Shown here piece by piece: positions 42,202-50,936 of a stretch of 64,000 nucleotides of DNA (its first letter is position 1; every line of letters begins with the position of its first letter). The notes below the pieces were generated by a model. The model was given only the letters and a program-made list of their open reading frames with translations. It ran no database searches and was not told the DNA's origin. The position numbers and the translations under genes were made by a program. The DNA is from Winogradskyella sp. (GTDB lineage: Bacteria; Bacteroidota; Bacteroidia; Flavobacteriales; Flavobacteriaceae), in assembly GCF_028282165.1 (NCBI RefSeq), contig NZ_JANQIM010000044.1, forward strand, positions 1-64,000. Direction: 5' to 3'.

Positions 42202-42969
42202 ATGAGAAGAGGTAATTTTAAAGTTAGAATTTTAATTGCATTGGCTGTCGTAGCCTTTGCATTTATAAGAAAATGCAGTCAGGAGGAAATAAATCCATAT
42301 ACTGGCAAAAAACAGGCTATATCTTTATCACCCGAACAAGAAATCGCTATAGGTTTACAAAGCGCACCTGGCATGGCACAACAGCATGGCGGATTACACC
42401 CAGACAATCGCTACCAAGCTTTAGTTGATGATGTAGGCAATAAACTAGTTAATAGTAGTATTGCTAAAGACACACCTTATAAATACGAATTTCACTTACT
42501 GGCTGACGAACGCACCATTAATGCTTTTGCTTTACCAGGTGGCCAAATATTTATTACCTACGCTTTGTTTTCTAAACTTGAAAATCAAGATCAACTCGCT
42601 GGTGTGTTAGGTCATGAAATTGGTCACGTTCTAGGCAAACACTCTAACGAACGTATTACCAATGCTAATTTCTGGAAAGTCATAGCCATGGGAAGCTCGG
42701 CCATTGACATGGGAGGAGTAGCACAACAATATGGGCAAGGCCAACTTCTAAAAAATGGCAGAGGTGACGAATTGGAAAGTGACGAATTAGGTGTAAGGTT
42801 TATGATTGATGCTGGTTATAATCCAGAAGAGATGATTGGCGTTATGAAGATTTTGAAGGCTGCTGCTGGGCCAAATAGAGTTCCTGAATTTCAAAGTACA
42901 CACCCAGATCCAGAAAATCGTATAGAAAAGATTAGAGAAGCCATTAGAAAATACAAAAATGCGTCTTAA
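42202..42969 (+). CDS. M48-family metalloprotease (periplasmic, BepA/LoiP-like)
   Basis: The 255-residue protein has an N-terminal membrane segment ending in R-K-C25, which may be an atypical lipoprotein or an anchored form. The zinc site is H138-E139-I-G-H142, with the third ligand in ELESDELGVRFM. The block NAFALPGGQIFITYAL is characteristic of the family. It is likely an envelope quality-control protease. No TPR domain follows, so it is closer to LoiP than to BepA. A terminator overlaps its stop codon. Confidence 0.9.
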   Translation: MRRGNFKVRILIALAVVAFAFIRKCSQEEINPYTGKKQAISLSPEQEIAIGLQSAPGMAQQHGGLHPDNRYQALVDDVGNKLVNSSIAKDTPYKYEFHLLADERTINAFALPGGQIFITYALFSKLENQDQLAGVLGHEIGHVLGKHSNERITNANFWKVIAMGSSAIDMGGVAQQYGQGQLLKNGRGDELESDELGVRFMIDAGYNPEEMIGVMKILKAAAGPNRVPEFQSTHPDPENRIEKIREAIRKYKNAS

Positions 42970-42985
42970 AATTAAGACGCATTTT
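42956..42985 (+). terminator. Terminator overlapping the M48 protease stop codon
   Basis: AAAATGCGTCTTAA (42956-42969) is the exact reverse complement of 42972-42985, with two bases between, ending in TTTT. The stop TAA (42967-42969) lies in the left arm. Confidence 0.85.
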
Positions 42986-43016
42986 CCAATTAACTAACTC
43001 AAATAATTGTCTTTAA

Positions 43017-43412
43017 TTAGACAGTTTTTCTTTTAAAACGTTTCAAAAACTGTGCTGCATCCTTAGCTTTAGATTGCTGTGCATGGCCTAAAGCAGTAAA
43101 TCCTAAGTCGCAAGGCTTGTGAACATCAGCACCTGCTGTAATTAATACTTTAATTACTTCTACTCGATTATACTTAGCTGCATAATGAATCGGTCCCATA
43201 CCATTAGATTTGGCATTAACATCAGCACCTTGTTCTATTAAAGACTTTACAAGGTCAATGTTACCAGTCGCTACAGCTTTGCATAACGGACTTACTTCTA
43301 CAGTTTTAACAGTTACATCAATACTCTCTGAAGTTAAAATGTCATTTTTTGCATTTAAACTACTAATTGAAAAGCCTAATGCTAAGGCTAAAATAAACGC
43401 TGTTTTTTTCAT
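43017..43412 (-). CDS. Exported ankyrin-repeat protein
   Basis: The 131-residue protein has a signal peptide (MKKTAFILALALGFSISSLNA) followed by about three ankyrin repeats (ATGNIDLVKSLIEQGADVNA, then GPIHYAAKYNRVEVIKVLI, TAGADVHKPCDLGFTALGHA). Ankyrin repeats mediate protein binding; a periplasmic partner is not evident. It is a single gene, convergent with the M48 protease and divergent from gpmI. Confidence 0.88.
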   Translation of the reverse strand: MKKTAFILALALGFSISSLNAKNDILTSESIDVTVKTVEVSPLCKAVATGNIDLVKSLIEQGADVNAKSNGMGPIHYAAKYNRVEVIKVLITAGADVHKPCDLGFTALGHAQQSKAKDAAQFLKRFKRKTV

Positions 43413-43648
43413 GATGAATGATTTTTGATTTAAGTGATTGTTTTTTTTGATTATACCAAAGAGACGACAAATGTTTTAGTTTGTTACACTTTAAAAAACG
43501 AAATAACATACATTTAACGTTATGAAAACAAATCTGTTAAGGCTTTCATAAAAAAATACTTTTATGTAATAATCTGAATAATAAAGCTTAAAACATAAAT
43601 AACATGTAAAATTTTTGGAATACAAATCTGTTGTAGTATACTAAGTCT

Positions 43649-43656
43649 TATATTTG
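43649..43656 (+). promoter_or_regulatory. Bacteroidota -7 box of gpmI
   Basis: TATATTTG matches TAnnTTTG, 20 bases before the gpmI ATG. A TTG at 43631-43633 is 15 bases upstream, shorter than the usual spacing. The remainder of the 264-base divergent gap (43413-43676) is AT-rich and shows no gene. Confidence 0.55.
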
Positions 43657-43676
43657 ACCGTATTAAATTTCAAAAC

Positions 43677-45194
43677 ATGAATAAGAAAGTAATCTTAATG
43701 ATTTTAGATGGGTGGGGGAAATCACCAGACCCAAAAGTTTCTGCAATCGACCACGCAAATACACCATATATTGATGCTCTATATACAAAATATCCTAATG
43801 CAAGTTTAAGAACTGACGGCCTTCATGTAGGCCTACCTGAAGGACAAATGGGAAACAGTGAAGTTGGCCATATGAATCTTGGGGCTGGCAGAATTGTCTA
43901 TCAAGATTTGGTGAAGATTAATCTAGCGGTAGAAAACAAAACCCTTCAAAAAGAACATGTATTGAAAGAAGCTTTTGAGTATGCAAAGGAAAATGACCAA
44001 AATGTACACTTATTAGGTTTAGTTAGTGATGGAGGGGTTCACTCTCATATCAATCATCTATTTGGTCTTTTGGATGCTGCCAATGAATTTGACCTGAAGA
44101 ACGTTTTTGTACATGCCTTCACAGATGGAAGAGACGTTGATCCAAAATCTGGATATGGCTTTATTTCAGATTTAGAAGAACATATAAACAAAACCACTGG
44201 AAAATTGGCTTCCGTAACTGGTCGCTATTACGCCATGGATAGAGATAAACGATGGGAACGTGTTAAGCTAGCCTATGACGCCATTGTTGCAGGAAAAGGA
44301 ACAACGACGACAAATGTGTTAAAATCCATACAACAAAGCTATGAAGAAGATGTTACGGACGAATTTATAAAACCCCTCGTTATAGTTGATGAACAGGTTA
44401 AGCCTATTGCTACAATTGATAAAAATGATGTTGTCATTTTCTTTAATTTTAGAACCGATCGTGGTCGTCAGTTAACCCAAGCTTTATCACAAGAAGATTT
44501 TCATGAATACAACATGCAAAAACTAAATCTTCATTATGTAACAATGACCAATTATGATGATAATTTTACAGGCATCCATGTGGTCTTTAATAAAGAAAAC
44601 TTAACCGATACACTTGGAGAAGTATTAGAAAAGCACCATAAGCAACAAATCAGAATTGCAGAAACCGAAAAATATCCACATGTCACCTTTTTCTTTTCAG
44701 GTGGACGAGAAGAACCATTTGAAGGCGAAACAAGAATCTTAAGAAATTCACCAAAAGTTGCAACCTATGATTTAAAGCCCGAGATGAGTGCCTATGAATT
44801 ACGTGATGCTTTGATTCCTGAATTACAAAAAGGAGACACCGATTTTGTATGTCTAAATTTTGCAAATGGCGATATGGTAGGCCATACTGGTGTTATGGAA
44901 GCCGCAATTAAAGCGTGTGAAGCTGTAGATGAATGCGTAAAAGATGTTGTAAATACGGCTCTAGAGAATGATTATACTACCATTTTAATCGCCGATCACG
45001 GCAATTGCGAAACTATGATCAATCCAGATGGCACACCACATACAGCCCATACAACCAATCCAGTACCAATCATTTTAATAGATAAGGATTTAAAAACAAT
45101 AAAGGACGGTATTCTAGGTGATATAGCGCCAACGATCTTAAAGCTTATGGGCATAGAAAAACCAGAGACTATGACCCAAAAGAGCCTTGTTTAA
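43677..45194 (+). CDS. gpmI: 2,3-bisphosphoglycerate-independent phosphoglycerate mutase
   Basis: The 505-residue alkaline phosphatase-superfamily enzyme interconverts 3- and 2-phosphoglycerate in glycolysis and gluconeogenesis using two Mn2+. Metal and catalytic residues are in the right places: D11 (LMILDGWG), the phosphorylated S61 in QMGNSEVGHMNLG, the HAFTDGRDVDP and YYAMDRDKRWER motifs, FFNFRTDRGRQLT, and the C-terminal ADHGNCE and HTAHTTNPVP. The length is typical. Confidence 0.98.
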   Translation: MNKKVILMILDGWGKSPDPKVSAIDHANTPYIDALYTKYPNASLRTDGLHVGLPEGQMGNSEVGHMNLGAGRIVYQDLVKINLAVENKTLQKEHVLKEAFEYAKENDQNVHLLGLVSDGGVHSHINHLFGLLDAANEFDLKNVFVHAFTDGRDVDPKSGYGFISDLEEHINKTTGKLASVTGRYYAMDRDKRWERVKLAYDAIVAGKGTTTTNVLKSIQQSYEEDVTDEFIKPLVIVDEQVKPIATIDKNDVVIFFNFRTDRGRQLTQALSQEDFHEYNMQKLNLHYVTMTNYDDNFTGIHVVFNKENLTDTLGEVLEKHHKQQIRIAETEKYPHVTFFFSGGREEPFEGETRILRNSPKVATYDLKPEMSAYELRDALIPELQKGDTDFVCLNFANGDMVGHTGVMEAAIKACEAVDECVKDVVNTALENDYTTILIADHGNCETMINPDGTPHTAHTTNPVPIILIDKDLKTIKDGILGDIAPTILKLMGIEKPETMTQKSLV

Positions 45195-45216
45195 ATTGTG
45201 CATTGTTGTAACTTTG
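45187..45216 (+). promoter_or_regulatory. Bacteroidota promoter of the HAD gene, within the gpmI end
   Basis: TTG at 45187-45189 and TAACTTTG at 45209-45216 are separated by exactly 19 bases. The -33 element overlaps the last codons of gpmI, so the HAD gene can be expressed independently. The ATG is 21 bases downstream. Confidence 0.7.
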
Positions 45217-45237
45217 CTTCTTAATTGAATTGATAGC

Positions 45238-45645
45238 ATGAATTTTCAGGATAGATTAATTATAGCAGTAGATTTTGATGGTACCATAGTAGAAGATGCC
45301 TATCCCAAGATTGGGAAAACAAGAATTTTTGCTTTTGAGACCTTAAAACGCTTACAACAAGATGGGCACAGACTTATACTATGGACCTATAGAAGTGGTA
45401 CCAAATTAAAAGAAGCTGTTGACTTTTGTAAAGAAAACGGTATTGAGTTTTATGCCGTGAATGCTAGTTTCCCAGAAGAAAAATTCGATTACAGCAGAAG
45501 TCGTAAAATTCATGCCGATCTCTTCATCGATGATCGAAATATAGGAGGTGTTCTCGGATGGGGAGAAATCTATCAGATGATCACCAATGAGGAACCAAAT
45601 ATTAAACGCCCAAAAAAAGGGGGCCTTTTTGGTTGGCTTAAATAG
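45238..45645 (+). CDS. HAD-like hydrolase, BT0820 type
   Basis: The 135-residue protein has the HAD motif I as A-V-D12-F-D14-G-T-I, motif II in LILWTYRSG and a C-terminal LFIDDRNIGG motif. The compact capless form matches the Bacteroides BT0820-like family of phosphatases with unknown substrate. Its stop is 2 bases from the convergent stop of the CoA-transferase gene. Confidence 0.85.
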   Translation: MNFQDRLIIAVDFDGTIVEDAYPKIGKTRIFAFETLKRLQQDGHRLILWTYRSGTKLKEAVDFCKENGIEFYAVNASFPEEKFDYSRSRKIHADLFIDDRNIGGVLGWGEIYQMITNEEPNIKRPKKGGLFGWLK

Positions 45646-45647
45646 TA

Positions 45648-46913
45648 TTACATCAGCTCAAAATAAGCTTTATCGATTGTTTCCCTATGGTCTGGATGTG
45701 CAATTTCCACTAAGGCCTTAACGCGCTCTTGTATGGTTTTTCCATACAGGTTAGCCACACCAAATTCTGTTACTACATAATGAACATGTGCTCTCGTTGT
45801 AACTACACCTGCGCCAGGCTTTAAAGTTGGTACAATTCTACTAATTCCATGCTTAGTTACTGACGGTAAAGCAATGATGGCTTTACCCCCTTCACTCAAT
45901 GATGCACCTCGTATAAAATCCATTTGACCTCCTACTCCAGAATACATCTTAGAACCTATTGAATCTGCACATACCTGACCTGTAACATCAACCTCAACAG
46001 CAGAATTTATGGCGACCATTCGTGGGTTTTGTTTAATAATCGACACGTCATTTACATAATCGGATGAGCGCATCTCTACAAAAGGATTATCATCAACATA
46101 ATCATACAGACGCTGAGAACCCATTAAAAAAGTAGCTAAAGCTCTTCCTGGGTTAACACTCTTATAATTACCATTAATCACATCCTTAAGGATAAGATCG
46201 ATAACGCCATCGGAAAACATTTCAGTATGTAATCCTAAATCCTTATGGTTATGCAATCGTGACAACACAGCATTTGGAATATTCCCTATTCCCATTTGCA
46301 GGGTACTTCTATCTTCAATTAGCCCTGCAACGTAATCACCAATTTTTGTTTCAACTTCGGTTGGCTCTGTGACAGGAAAAGCAGGTAAAGGCTCATCAAC
46401 TTCAACAAAGGCATCAATCTCTGTAACGTGAATAATACCATCTCCAAAAGTTCTTGGCATTTGCTTGTTAACTTGTGCAATGACGTGGTCAGCATTATCA
46501 ATAGCTGCTAAAGTCGCTTCTACAGACACGCCCAAGGAACAGTATCCGTGCTGATCTGGTACGGACACATGGATCAACGCCACTTTAACGTCAACAATAT
46601 TGCGCTTAAACAAAAGCGGAACTTCACTTAAAAAAACAGGGGTATAAGAACCGTTACCTGCTTTTAAGGTATGTCGTACATTTCTACCAATGAAGAAAGA
46701 ATTGACATGAAAACTATCTGCATACTCCGGATTGGCGTAAGGAGCTTCACCTTCTGTGTGTAATTGGCAAATTTCAACATTCCTCAATTCCTCATGCCTA
46801 TCGGCTAATGCTTTTACCAAAACTGATGGAACTGCCGCTGCAGCCTGTAGATATATTTTATCGTTAGATTTTACGATTTTTAAAGCTTCTTCCGCACTTA
46901 CTGGTGTATACAT
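45648..46913 (-). CDS. Acetyl-CoA hydrolase/transferase family (butyrate-type CoA-transferase)
   Basis: The 421-residue protein belongs to the AcH/4-hydroxybutyrate CoA-transferase family. It has the catalytic glutamate in LGLHTEMFSDG, the LQMGIGNIPNAVL motif, SVPDQHGYCSLG, and the C-terminal VTEFGVANLYGKTIQERV. Members move CoA between acetyl-CoA and short acids (succinate, butyrate, hydroxybutyrate) or hydrolyse it; the specificity cannot be fixed here. It is a single gene, divergent from map. Confidence 0.9.
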   Translation of the reverse strand: MYTPVSAEEALKIVKSNDKIYLQAAAAVPSVLVKALADRHEELRNVEICQLHTEGEAPYANPEYADSFHVNSFFIGRNVRHTLKAGNGSYTPVFLSEVPLLFKRNIVDVKVALIHVSVPDQHGYCSLGVSVEATLAAIDNADHVIAQVNKQMPRTFGDGIIHVTEIDAFVEVDEPLPAFPVTEPTEVETKIGDYVAGLIEDRSTLQMGIGNIPNAVLSRLHNHKDLGLHTEMFSDGVIDLILKDVINGNYKSVNPGRALATFLMGSQRLYDYVDDNPFVEMRSSDYVNDVSIIKQNPRMVAINSAVEVDVTGQVCADSIGSKMYSGVGGQMDFIRGASLSEGGKAIIALPSVTKHGISRIVPTLKPGAGVVTTRAHVHYVVTEFGVANLYGKTIQERVKALVEIAHPDHRETIDKAYFELM

Positions 46914-47010
46914 TTTCTTAGTTTTTATTTGACAAACTTAATGCTGAAAAGGTAGAAAAAAACTGTCTTTTATCATGTTTTTCAAAAATTAATTAATCGT
47001 TATAATTATC

Positions 47011-47018
47011 TATATTTG
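47011..47018 (+). promoter_or_regulatory. Bacteroidota -7 box of map
   Basis: TATATTTG matches TAnnTTTG, 19 bases before the map ATG. The -33 position reads TTA in place of TTG. Confidence 0.55.
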
Positions 47019-47037
47019 TGGATCAATTCACAATGTC

Positions 47038-47856
47038 ATGATTATCGTAAAAACCAGTGAGGAAATTGAATTAATGCGTCAAAGTGCACTTGTTGTATCT
47101 AAGACTTTAGGGATGTTAGCTAGTGAGGTTAAAGAAGGGGTTACTACCAACCATTTAGATACTATTGCAGAAGAATTTATTAGGGATCATGGTGCCTTAC
47201 CTGGTTTTAAAGGACTATACGATTGTCCTTCTACATTGCTTTGTAGCGTTAATGAAGCTGTAGTTCATGGATTACCAACTGATAGACCATTAGAAGATGG
47301 AGATATTGTATCTATAGATTGTGGCGCTTTAATGAACGGCTTTTACGGAGACCACGCTTATACCTTTGAGATTGGTAATGTTGATGAAGCTACTAAGAAG
47401 TTGATTAGAATTACTAAAGAATCACTATATGCAGGCATTCGTCAGTTGAGGGTTGGTAATCGTGTTGGTGATGTTGGTTATGCAATACAACAATATTGTG
47501 AAGCAGAAGGCTATGGTGTTGTGCGCGAATTGGTGGGTCATGGTATAGGACGTAAAATGCACGAAGACCCAGAGATGCCCAATTATGGAAGACGTGGCCG
47601 AGGAAAGAAACTTATAGAAGGTATGGTTGTTGCCATTGAGCCCATGATAAACATGGGGACACATAAAGTGAAGCAACTCAAAGATGGTTGGACGATAGTT
47701 ACCCAAGATGGTAAACCTAGTGTTCATTTTGAACATGATGTCGCTATCGTCAATGGTCAACCCGAAATTCTTTCTACATTCGCTTATGTACACGACGCCT
47801 TAGGAATCAGTTCAGATGAAGAGAACGAGTTTAGACAGAATGCTTTAGTACTATGA
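47038..47856 (+). CDS. map: Methionine aminopeptidase, type I
   Basis: The 272-residue enzyme removes the N-terminal methionine of new proteins. It has the pita-bread signatures: SVNEAVVHGLP with the substrate His, the metal-binding Asp of SIDCGALMNGFYGDHAYTF, the GHGIGRKMHEDP His region and the Glu residues of VVAIEPM and HFEHDVAI. There is no zinc-finger extension, so it is the short bacterial type I form. The cupin gene overlaps its stop by 4 bases (ATGA). Confidence 0.97.
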   Translation: MIIVKTSEEIELMRQSALVVSKTLGMLASEVKEGVTTNHLDTIAEEFIRDHGALPGFKGLYDCPSTLLCSVNEAVVHGLPTDRPLEDGDIVSIDCGALMNGFYGDHAYTFEIGNVDEATKKLIRITKESLYAGIRQLRVGNRVGDVGYAIQQYCEAEGYGVVRELVGHGIGRKMHEDPEMPNYGRRGRGKKLIEGMVVAIEPMINMGTHKVKQLKDGWTIVTQDGKPSVHFEHDVAIVNGQPEILSTFAYVHDALGISSDEENEFRQNALVL

Positions 47857-48176
47857 TAGTCGACCAGCGTATTTTGGATATTAAGCCTAAAGAAATCGTT
47901 AAAGGCTACAAAGCGCGATTTTTACACACTAATGCTGTTACTATCGCCTTTTGGGAAGTTGAGCCAGATGCGGAATTGCCAATGCACAATCATATACATG
48001 AGCAAGTTTCACAAATCCTGGAAGGGGAATTTGAAATGACCATAGATGGCATTACTAAAATCCACAAACCGGGTTCTGTTTTGGTAATCCCATCTAATGT
48101 GCCTCATAGCGGCAAAGCTATAACAGCCTGTAAAATTTTGGATATATTCAGCCCTGTTAGAGAAGATTATTTATAA
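47853..48176 (+). CDS. Single-domain cupin protein
   Basis: The 107-residue protein has both cupin motifs: PMHNHIHEQVSQILEGEFEM (G-x5-H-x-H type, with a Glu ligand) and PGSVLVIPSNVPHSGKA with the final His. A metal site is therefore likely. The family is functionally diverse; no substrate is evident. It is translationally coupled to map. Confidence 0.87.
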   Translation: MIVDQRILDIKPKEIVKGYKARFLHTNAVTIAFWEVEPDAELPMHNHIHEQVSQILEGEFEMTIDGITKIHKPGSVLVIPSNVPHSGKAITACKILDIFSPVREDYL

Positions 48177-48274
48177 TTAGCAAGAACTATCTAATCAATA
48201 CACTACTAAATAGATTTTACCTCTGTTTATTCTTATATTAACACAAATTTTACTAATTCCCCAAATTTATATTT

Positions 48275-48484
48275 ATGTCCAACATAATATATAAACAAGA
48301 ATCCTACTTTGTTATAGGCTTATGCATGGAAGTACACAATATCCTTGGAAAAGGCTTTAGCGAAGGTGTTAGTTCGAGCCATATAAAACAAACATTGAAT
48401 TATGTAGCCGTAAGTAAACTTAGGTTGGGAATAGTCGTTAATTTTGGTGAAGACAGCCTAAACTATGTAAGAGTGATTCTTTAA
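48275..48484 (+). pseudogene. Decayed GxxExxY-family gene with internal deletion
   Basis: The 69-residue frame begins like a GxxExxY protein (YKQESYFVIGLCMEVHNILGKGFSE) and ends like one (IKQTLNYVAVSKLRLGIVVNFGEDSL), with the two parts quoted apart. The middle 50-60 residues that carry the PD-(D/E)XK-like core (GxxExxY and the following strands) are missing, and the junction reads GVSSSH. The frame stays open, so this looks like an in-frame internal deletion rather than a frameshift. The preceding 98-base gap is featureless. Confidence 0.75.
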
Positions 48485-48525
48485 AATTAGTGTCAATTCG
48501 TGTAATTCATATCAGCCAAATTTAT

Positions 48526-49290
48526 ATGTCAAGATTTTTTAAATTTTTTCTCAATCTATTGCCAAGACCTCTTCTGATAAGGTTAAGTTATCTTATTAGA
48601 CCAGTATTAGAGTTTTTTCTAAGAGGAACTAGGTATACAGATCCTATTGATGAAAAAAGTTTTAGAACGTTTTTGCCCTATGGCTATGGCAAACAACGTC
48701 CAAATGTATTATCGCCATCTACTTTATCGTTAGAACGACACCGACTGTTTTGGCTGTATCTTAAAAATGAAACAAATTTCTTTTCTAAACCTTTAAAGGT
48801 TTTGCATTTTGCTCCTGAGCAATGCTTTCTGAAACGCTTTAGGAGACTTAAAAATTTAGAGTATACCACCACGGATTTATTATCGCCTATAGCAGATGTT
48901 AAAGCCGATATTTGTAATCTTCCATTTAAAGAAAACAGCTACGATGTTATACTTTGCAATCATGTCTTGGAGCATATCCCGGATGATGTAAAGGCTATGC
49001 AGGAGTTGTATCGTGTTATGAAACCTGGTGGTTGGGGGATTTTTCAAATTCCACAAGATCTAAATCGTGAAATTACTTTTGAAGATGATTCTATTACCGA
49101 TAAGGCAGAACGCGCCAAAATCTTTGGGCAATACGATCATGTTAGAGTCTATGGTAGGGATTATTTTGACAAACTTCGCGCTGTAGGTTTTAATGTTGAA
49201 GAGGTGGATTATACTTCACAACTTTCAGACGAAGCTATTGATAGTTATCGTTTGGCCAAAGGTGAGATTATTCCATTAGTGAGAAAGTAA
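48526..49290 (+). CDS. SAM-dependent methyltransferase
   Basis: The product has about 254 residues from the ATG at 48526; the frame extends to a GTG at 48490 but the extra residues are not family-like. The C-terminal two-thirds is a class I methyltransferase: motif I region VLHFAPEQCFLKRFRR, VKADICNLPFKENSYDVILCNHVLEHI (split here as residues about 136-161), then MQELYRVMKPGGWGIFQIP. The N-terminus is basic and hydrophobic. The substrate is unknown; glycan or lipid modification is a guess. Confidence 0.86.
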   Translation: MSRFFKFFLNLLPRPLLIRLSYLIRPVLEFFLRGTRYTDPIDEKSFRTFLPYGYGKQRPNVLSPSTLSLERHRLFWLYLKNETNFFSKPLKVLHFAPEQCFLKRFRRLKNLEYTTTDLLSPIADVKADICNLPFKENSYDVILCNHVLEHIPDDVKAMQELYRVMKPGGWGIFQIPQDLNREITFEDDSITDKAERAKIFGQYDHVRVYGRDYFDKLRAVGFNVEEVDYTSQLSDEAIDSYRLAKGEIIPLVRK

Positions 49291-49328
49291 AAAAGCCGCA
49301 CTAAAAACGAACAAAAGTGCAGCTTTTT
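49291..49328 (+). terminator. Terminator after the methyltransferase gene
   Basis: AAAAGC-C-GCACT (49291-49302) pairs with AGTGC-A-GCTTTT (49316-49328) with one internal mismatch and a 13-base loop, followed by T residues. Confidence 0.8.
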
Positions 49329-49388
49329 ATATATATAACGGTTAATAGCACTTATAAGACACACATTTTTTTAAAGGGTCACAAAAAA

Positions 49389-50378
49389 TTACTCTGGAAA
49401 GTTGTTCAAATTTAGAGTGCTTAGTTCCTTATTTTCATTTTCATAAATAAAATAAGCTTTTAGCTCTGGATGTGTTTTTAAAAACTCAGTAACTCTTTCG
49501 ATTCCCATAGCCTGAAAAGCGGTAGCATAAGCATCTGCCATCATACAATTTGGCGCAATAACCGACACACTTAAAACATTAGTCTTTGTTGGGTAACCCG
49601 TTTTTGTATTGATAATATGCGCATAGCGATTACCATTCTCGTCAGTTTTAAATTTTCGATAGGTTCCCGAGGTTGCCATAGCTTCATCCTTAAGGACAAT
49701 GGCTTTAAAAACAGATTGCTGACCATCAAAACGAGGTTCATCGAGTCCTACCTTCCAAGGTGATTTTTTTTCTATGTTATCTCCTTTAACGCGTATTTCA
49801 CCACCAATCTCTACCAAATAATTAACTACGTCCTTAGTTTCTAAAAATTCTGCAATAACGTCCACACCATAACCTTTGGCAATAGCATTAAATTCCAAAT
49901 AACTACTTGCAGGTTTTTTAATCTTACCGTCTAACAAACCGATTCGATTTAAACCAACGTACTGCATTAAGCTATCGATAGTTGTACTATCCGTTAAGAA
50001 TTTATTGGTCTCTGCCCCAAAATTCCATGCATTTACGACATTACCAATAGTAGGGTCGAATACACCCTCTGTTGCTCGATAAATATCTTTAGAAGCCTTA
50101 AATACGTGTTTAAAATGTTTGTCTACTTTGACTTCTTCATTTCTGTTTATTCTTGAGATATCAGAATCTGGGATATAGGTAGACATCGATTGATTAACCA
50201 CTGCAAACAGACTATCTATTTGATTGATATAATTTGTATTGTTATCATGTGAATATTGAACATTAAAACCCGTTCCAAAAACAGGTCCAGAAAGTTTTAC
50301 TAGTTGAGTTTGCTTTTTGTCTTCCTTACAAGACATGCTTAGAACTGCAATGAGAACTATAAAGGTTAATCTTTTCAT
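49389..50378 (-). CDS. apbE: FAD:protein FMN transferase (ApbE), lipoprotein
   Basis: The 329-residue lipoprotein (lipobox cysteine C17 in LSMSC) covalently attaches FMN to threonines of exported protein domains, notably NqrB and NqrC. Family motifs are visible: MSTYIPDSDISRIN, FDPTIGNVVNAWNFG, FNAIAKGYGVDVIAEFL, YLVEIGGEIRVKG and HIINTKTGYPTK. The nqr operon that it would serve lies 4 kb away on the same strand. It probably forms a unit with the small gene 81 bases upstream. Confidence 0.95.
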   Translation of the reverse strand: MKRLTFIVLIAVLSMSCKEDKKQTQLVKLSGPVFGTGFNVQYSHDNNTNYINQIDSLFAVVNQSMSTYIPDSDISRINRNEEVKVDKHFKHVFKASKDIYRATEGVFDPTIGNVVNAWNFGAETNKFLTDSTTIDSLMQYVGLNRIGLLDGKIKKPASSYLEFNAIAKGYGVDVIAEFLETKDVVNYLVEIGGEIRVKGDNIEKKSPWKVGLDEPRFDGQQSVFKAIVLKDEAMATSGTYRKFKTDENGNRYAHIINTKTGYPTKTNVLSVSVIAPNCMMADAYATAFQAMGIERVTEFLKTHPELKAYFIYENENKELSTLNLNNFPE

Positions 50379-50459
50379 GTTATATATTTAACTTTGACTT
50401 TAGCCTGTCTTAAGCGTAGTCTGAAGACTCAGCATGAAACGCTCAGTCTCACATTTATA

Positions 50460-50837
50460 CTAGTTGAGATTCATTTCTATGACTTGTATACCATTATACT
50501 CAATCAGGTACTCTTCATTGAGATAGATAGGCAAGCCTTCTCCATTTGGGTTACCTAAACCAACGCCAGCATATAACACTTTAGCATCTTTTTCGTAAGC
50601 ATGTTTCTTAAAGGTTTCCATCCAAATAACGTCATAATTATTGGGATTTTCAGGAAGCATAACAGCTCTAACCACCACAAAAAAATACTGATTGTTTTTA
50701 TCGATACACACAAATTGCGGATGGCGTTTTAACTTGCTGTTTATAGCAATAAATTCAAAACCACGAGCTTCTAAATCTTTCCCTACGTGATTCATCGCTA
50801 AGTTATGTAATTCTTGTGGAGTTAATGGCTGGCTCAT
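50460..50837 (-). CDS. Small conserved protein linked to the apbE gene
   Basis: The 125-residue protein is soluble, without signal or membrane segment, and alternates helix and strand (LTPQELHNLAMNHVGKDLEARGFEFIAIN, then PQFVCIDKNNQYFFVVVRAV; each is a block of the sequence and not contiguous). I recall relatives in flavobacteria carrying an 'NQR subunit F' label, which the sequence does not support because no Fe-S, FAD or NAD motif is present. Its position between apbE and a DUF4846 gene, near nqr, suggests an accessory role. Confidence 0.65.
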   Translation of the reverse strand: MSQPLTPQELHNLAMNHVGKDLEARGFEFIAINSKLKRHPQFVCIDKNNQYFFVVVRAVMLPENPNNYDVIWMETFKKHAYEKDAKVLYAGVGLGNPNGEGLPIYLNEEYLIEYNGIQVIEMNLN

Positions 50838-50906
50838 GTAACTGCCGCGAACACGGTAAAATTTAGTTTATGCAAAAATACGATATTAAATGATGAATAA
50901 AAAGTA

Positions 50907-50931
50907 GATTCATATTTCCGCAGGAATGACA
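50907..50931. repeat. Diverged copy of the GATTCC-type repeat
   Basis: GATTCATATTTCC-GCAGGAATGACA resembles the right half of the kynurenine-operon repeat, with the left arm decayed. It lies in the 99-base gap between two minus-strand genes. Confidence 0.5.
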
Positions 50932-50936
50932 AAAAC

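Noticed and set aside
45187-45216. Operon of gpmI with the HAD gene
   Set aside because: A good TTG-N19-TAnnTTTG promoter lies between them, so separate transcription is at least possible; shared transcription cannot be shown from sequence.
50460-50837. Calling the 125-residue protein an NQR subunit F
   Set aside because: The true NqrF is at 54302-55624, and this protein has no 2Fe-2S, FAD or NADH motif.
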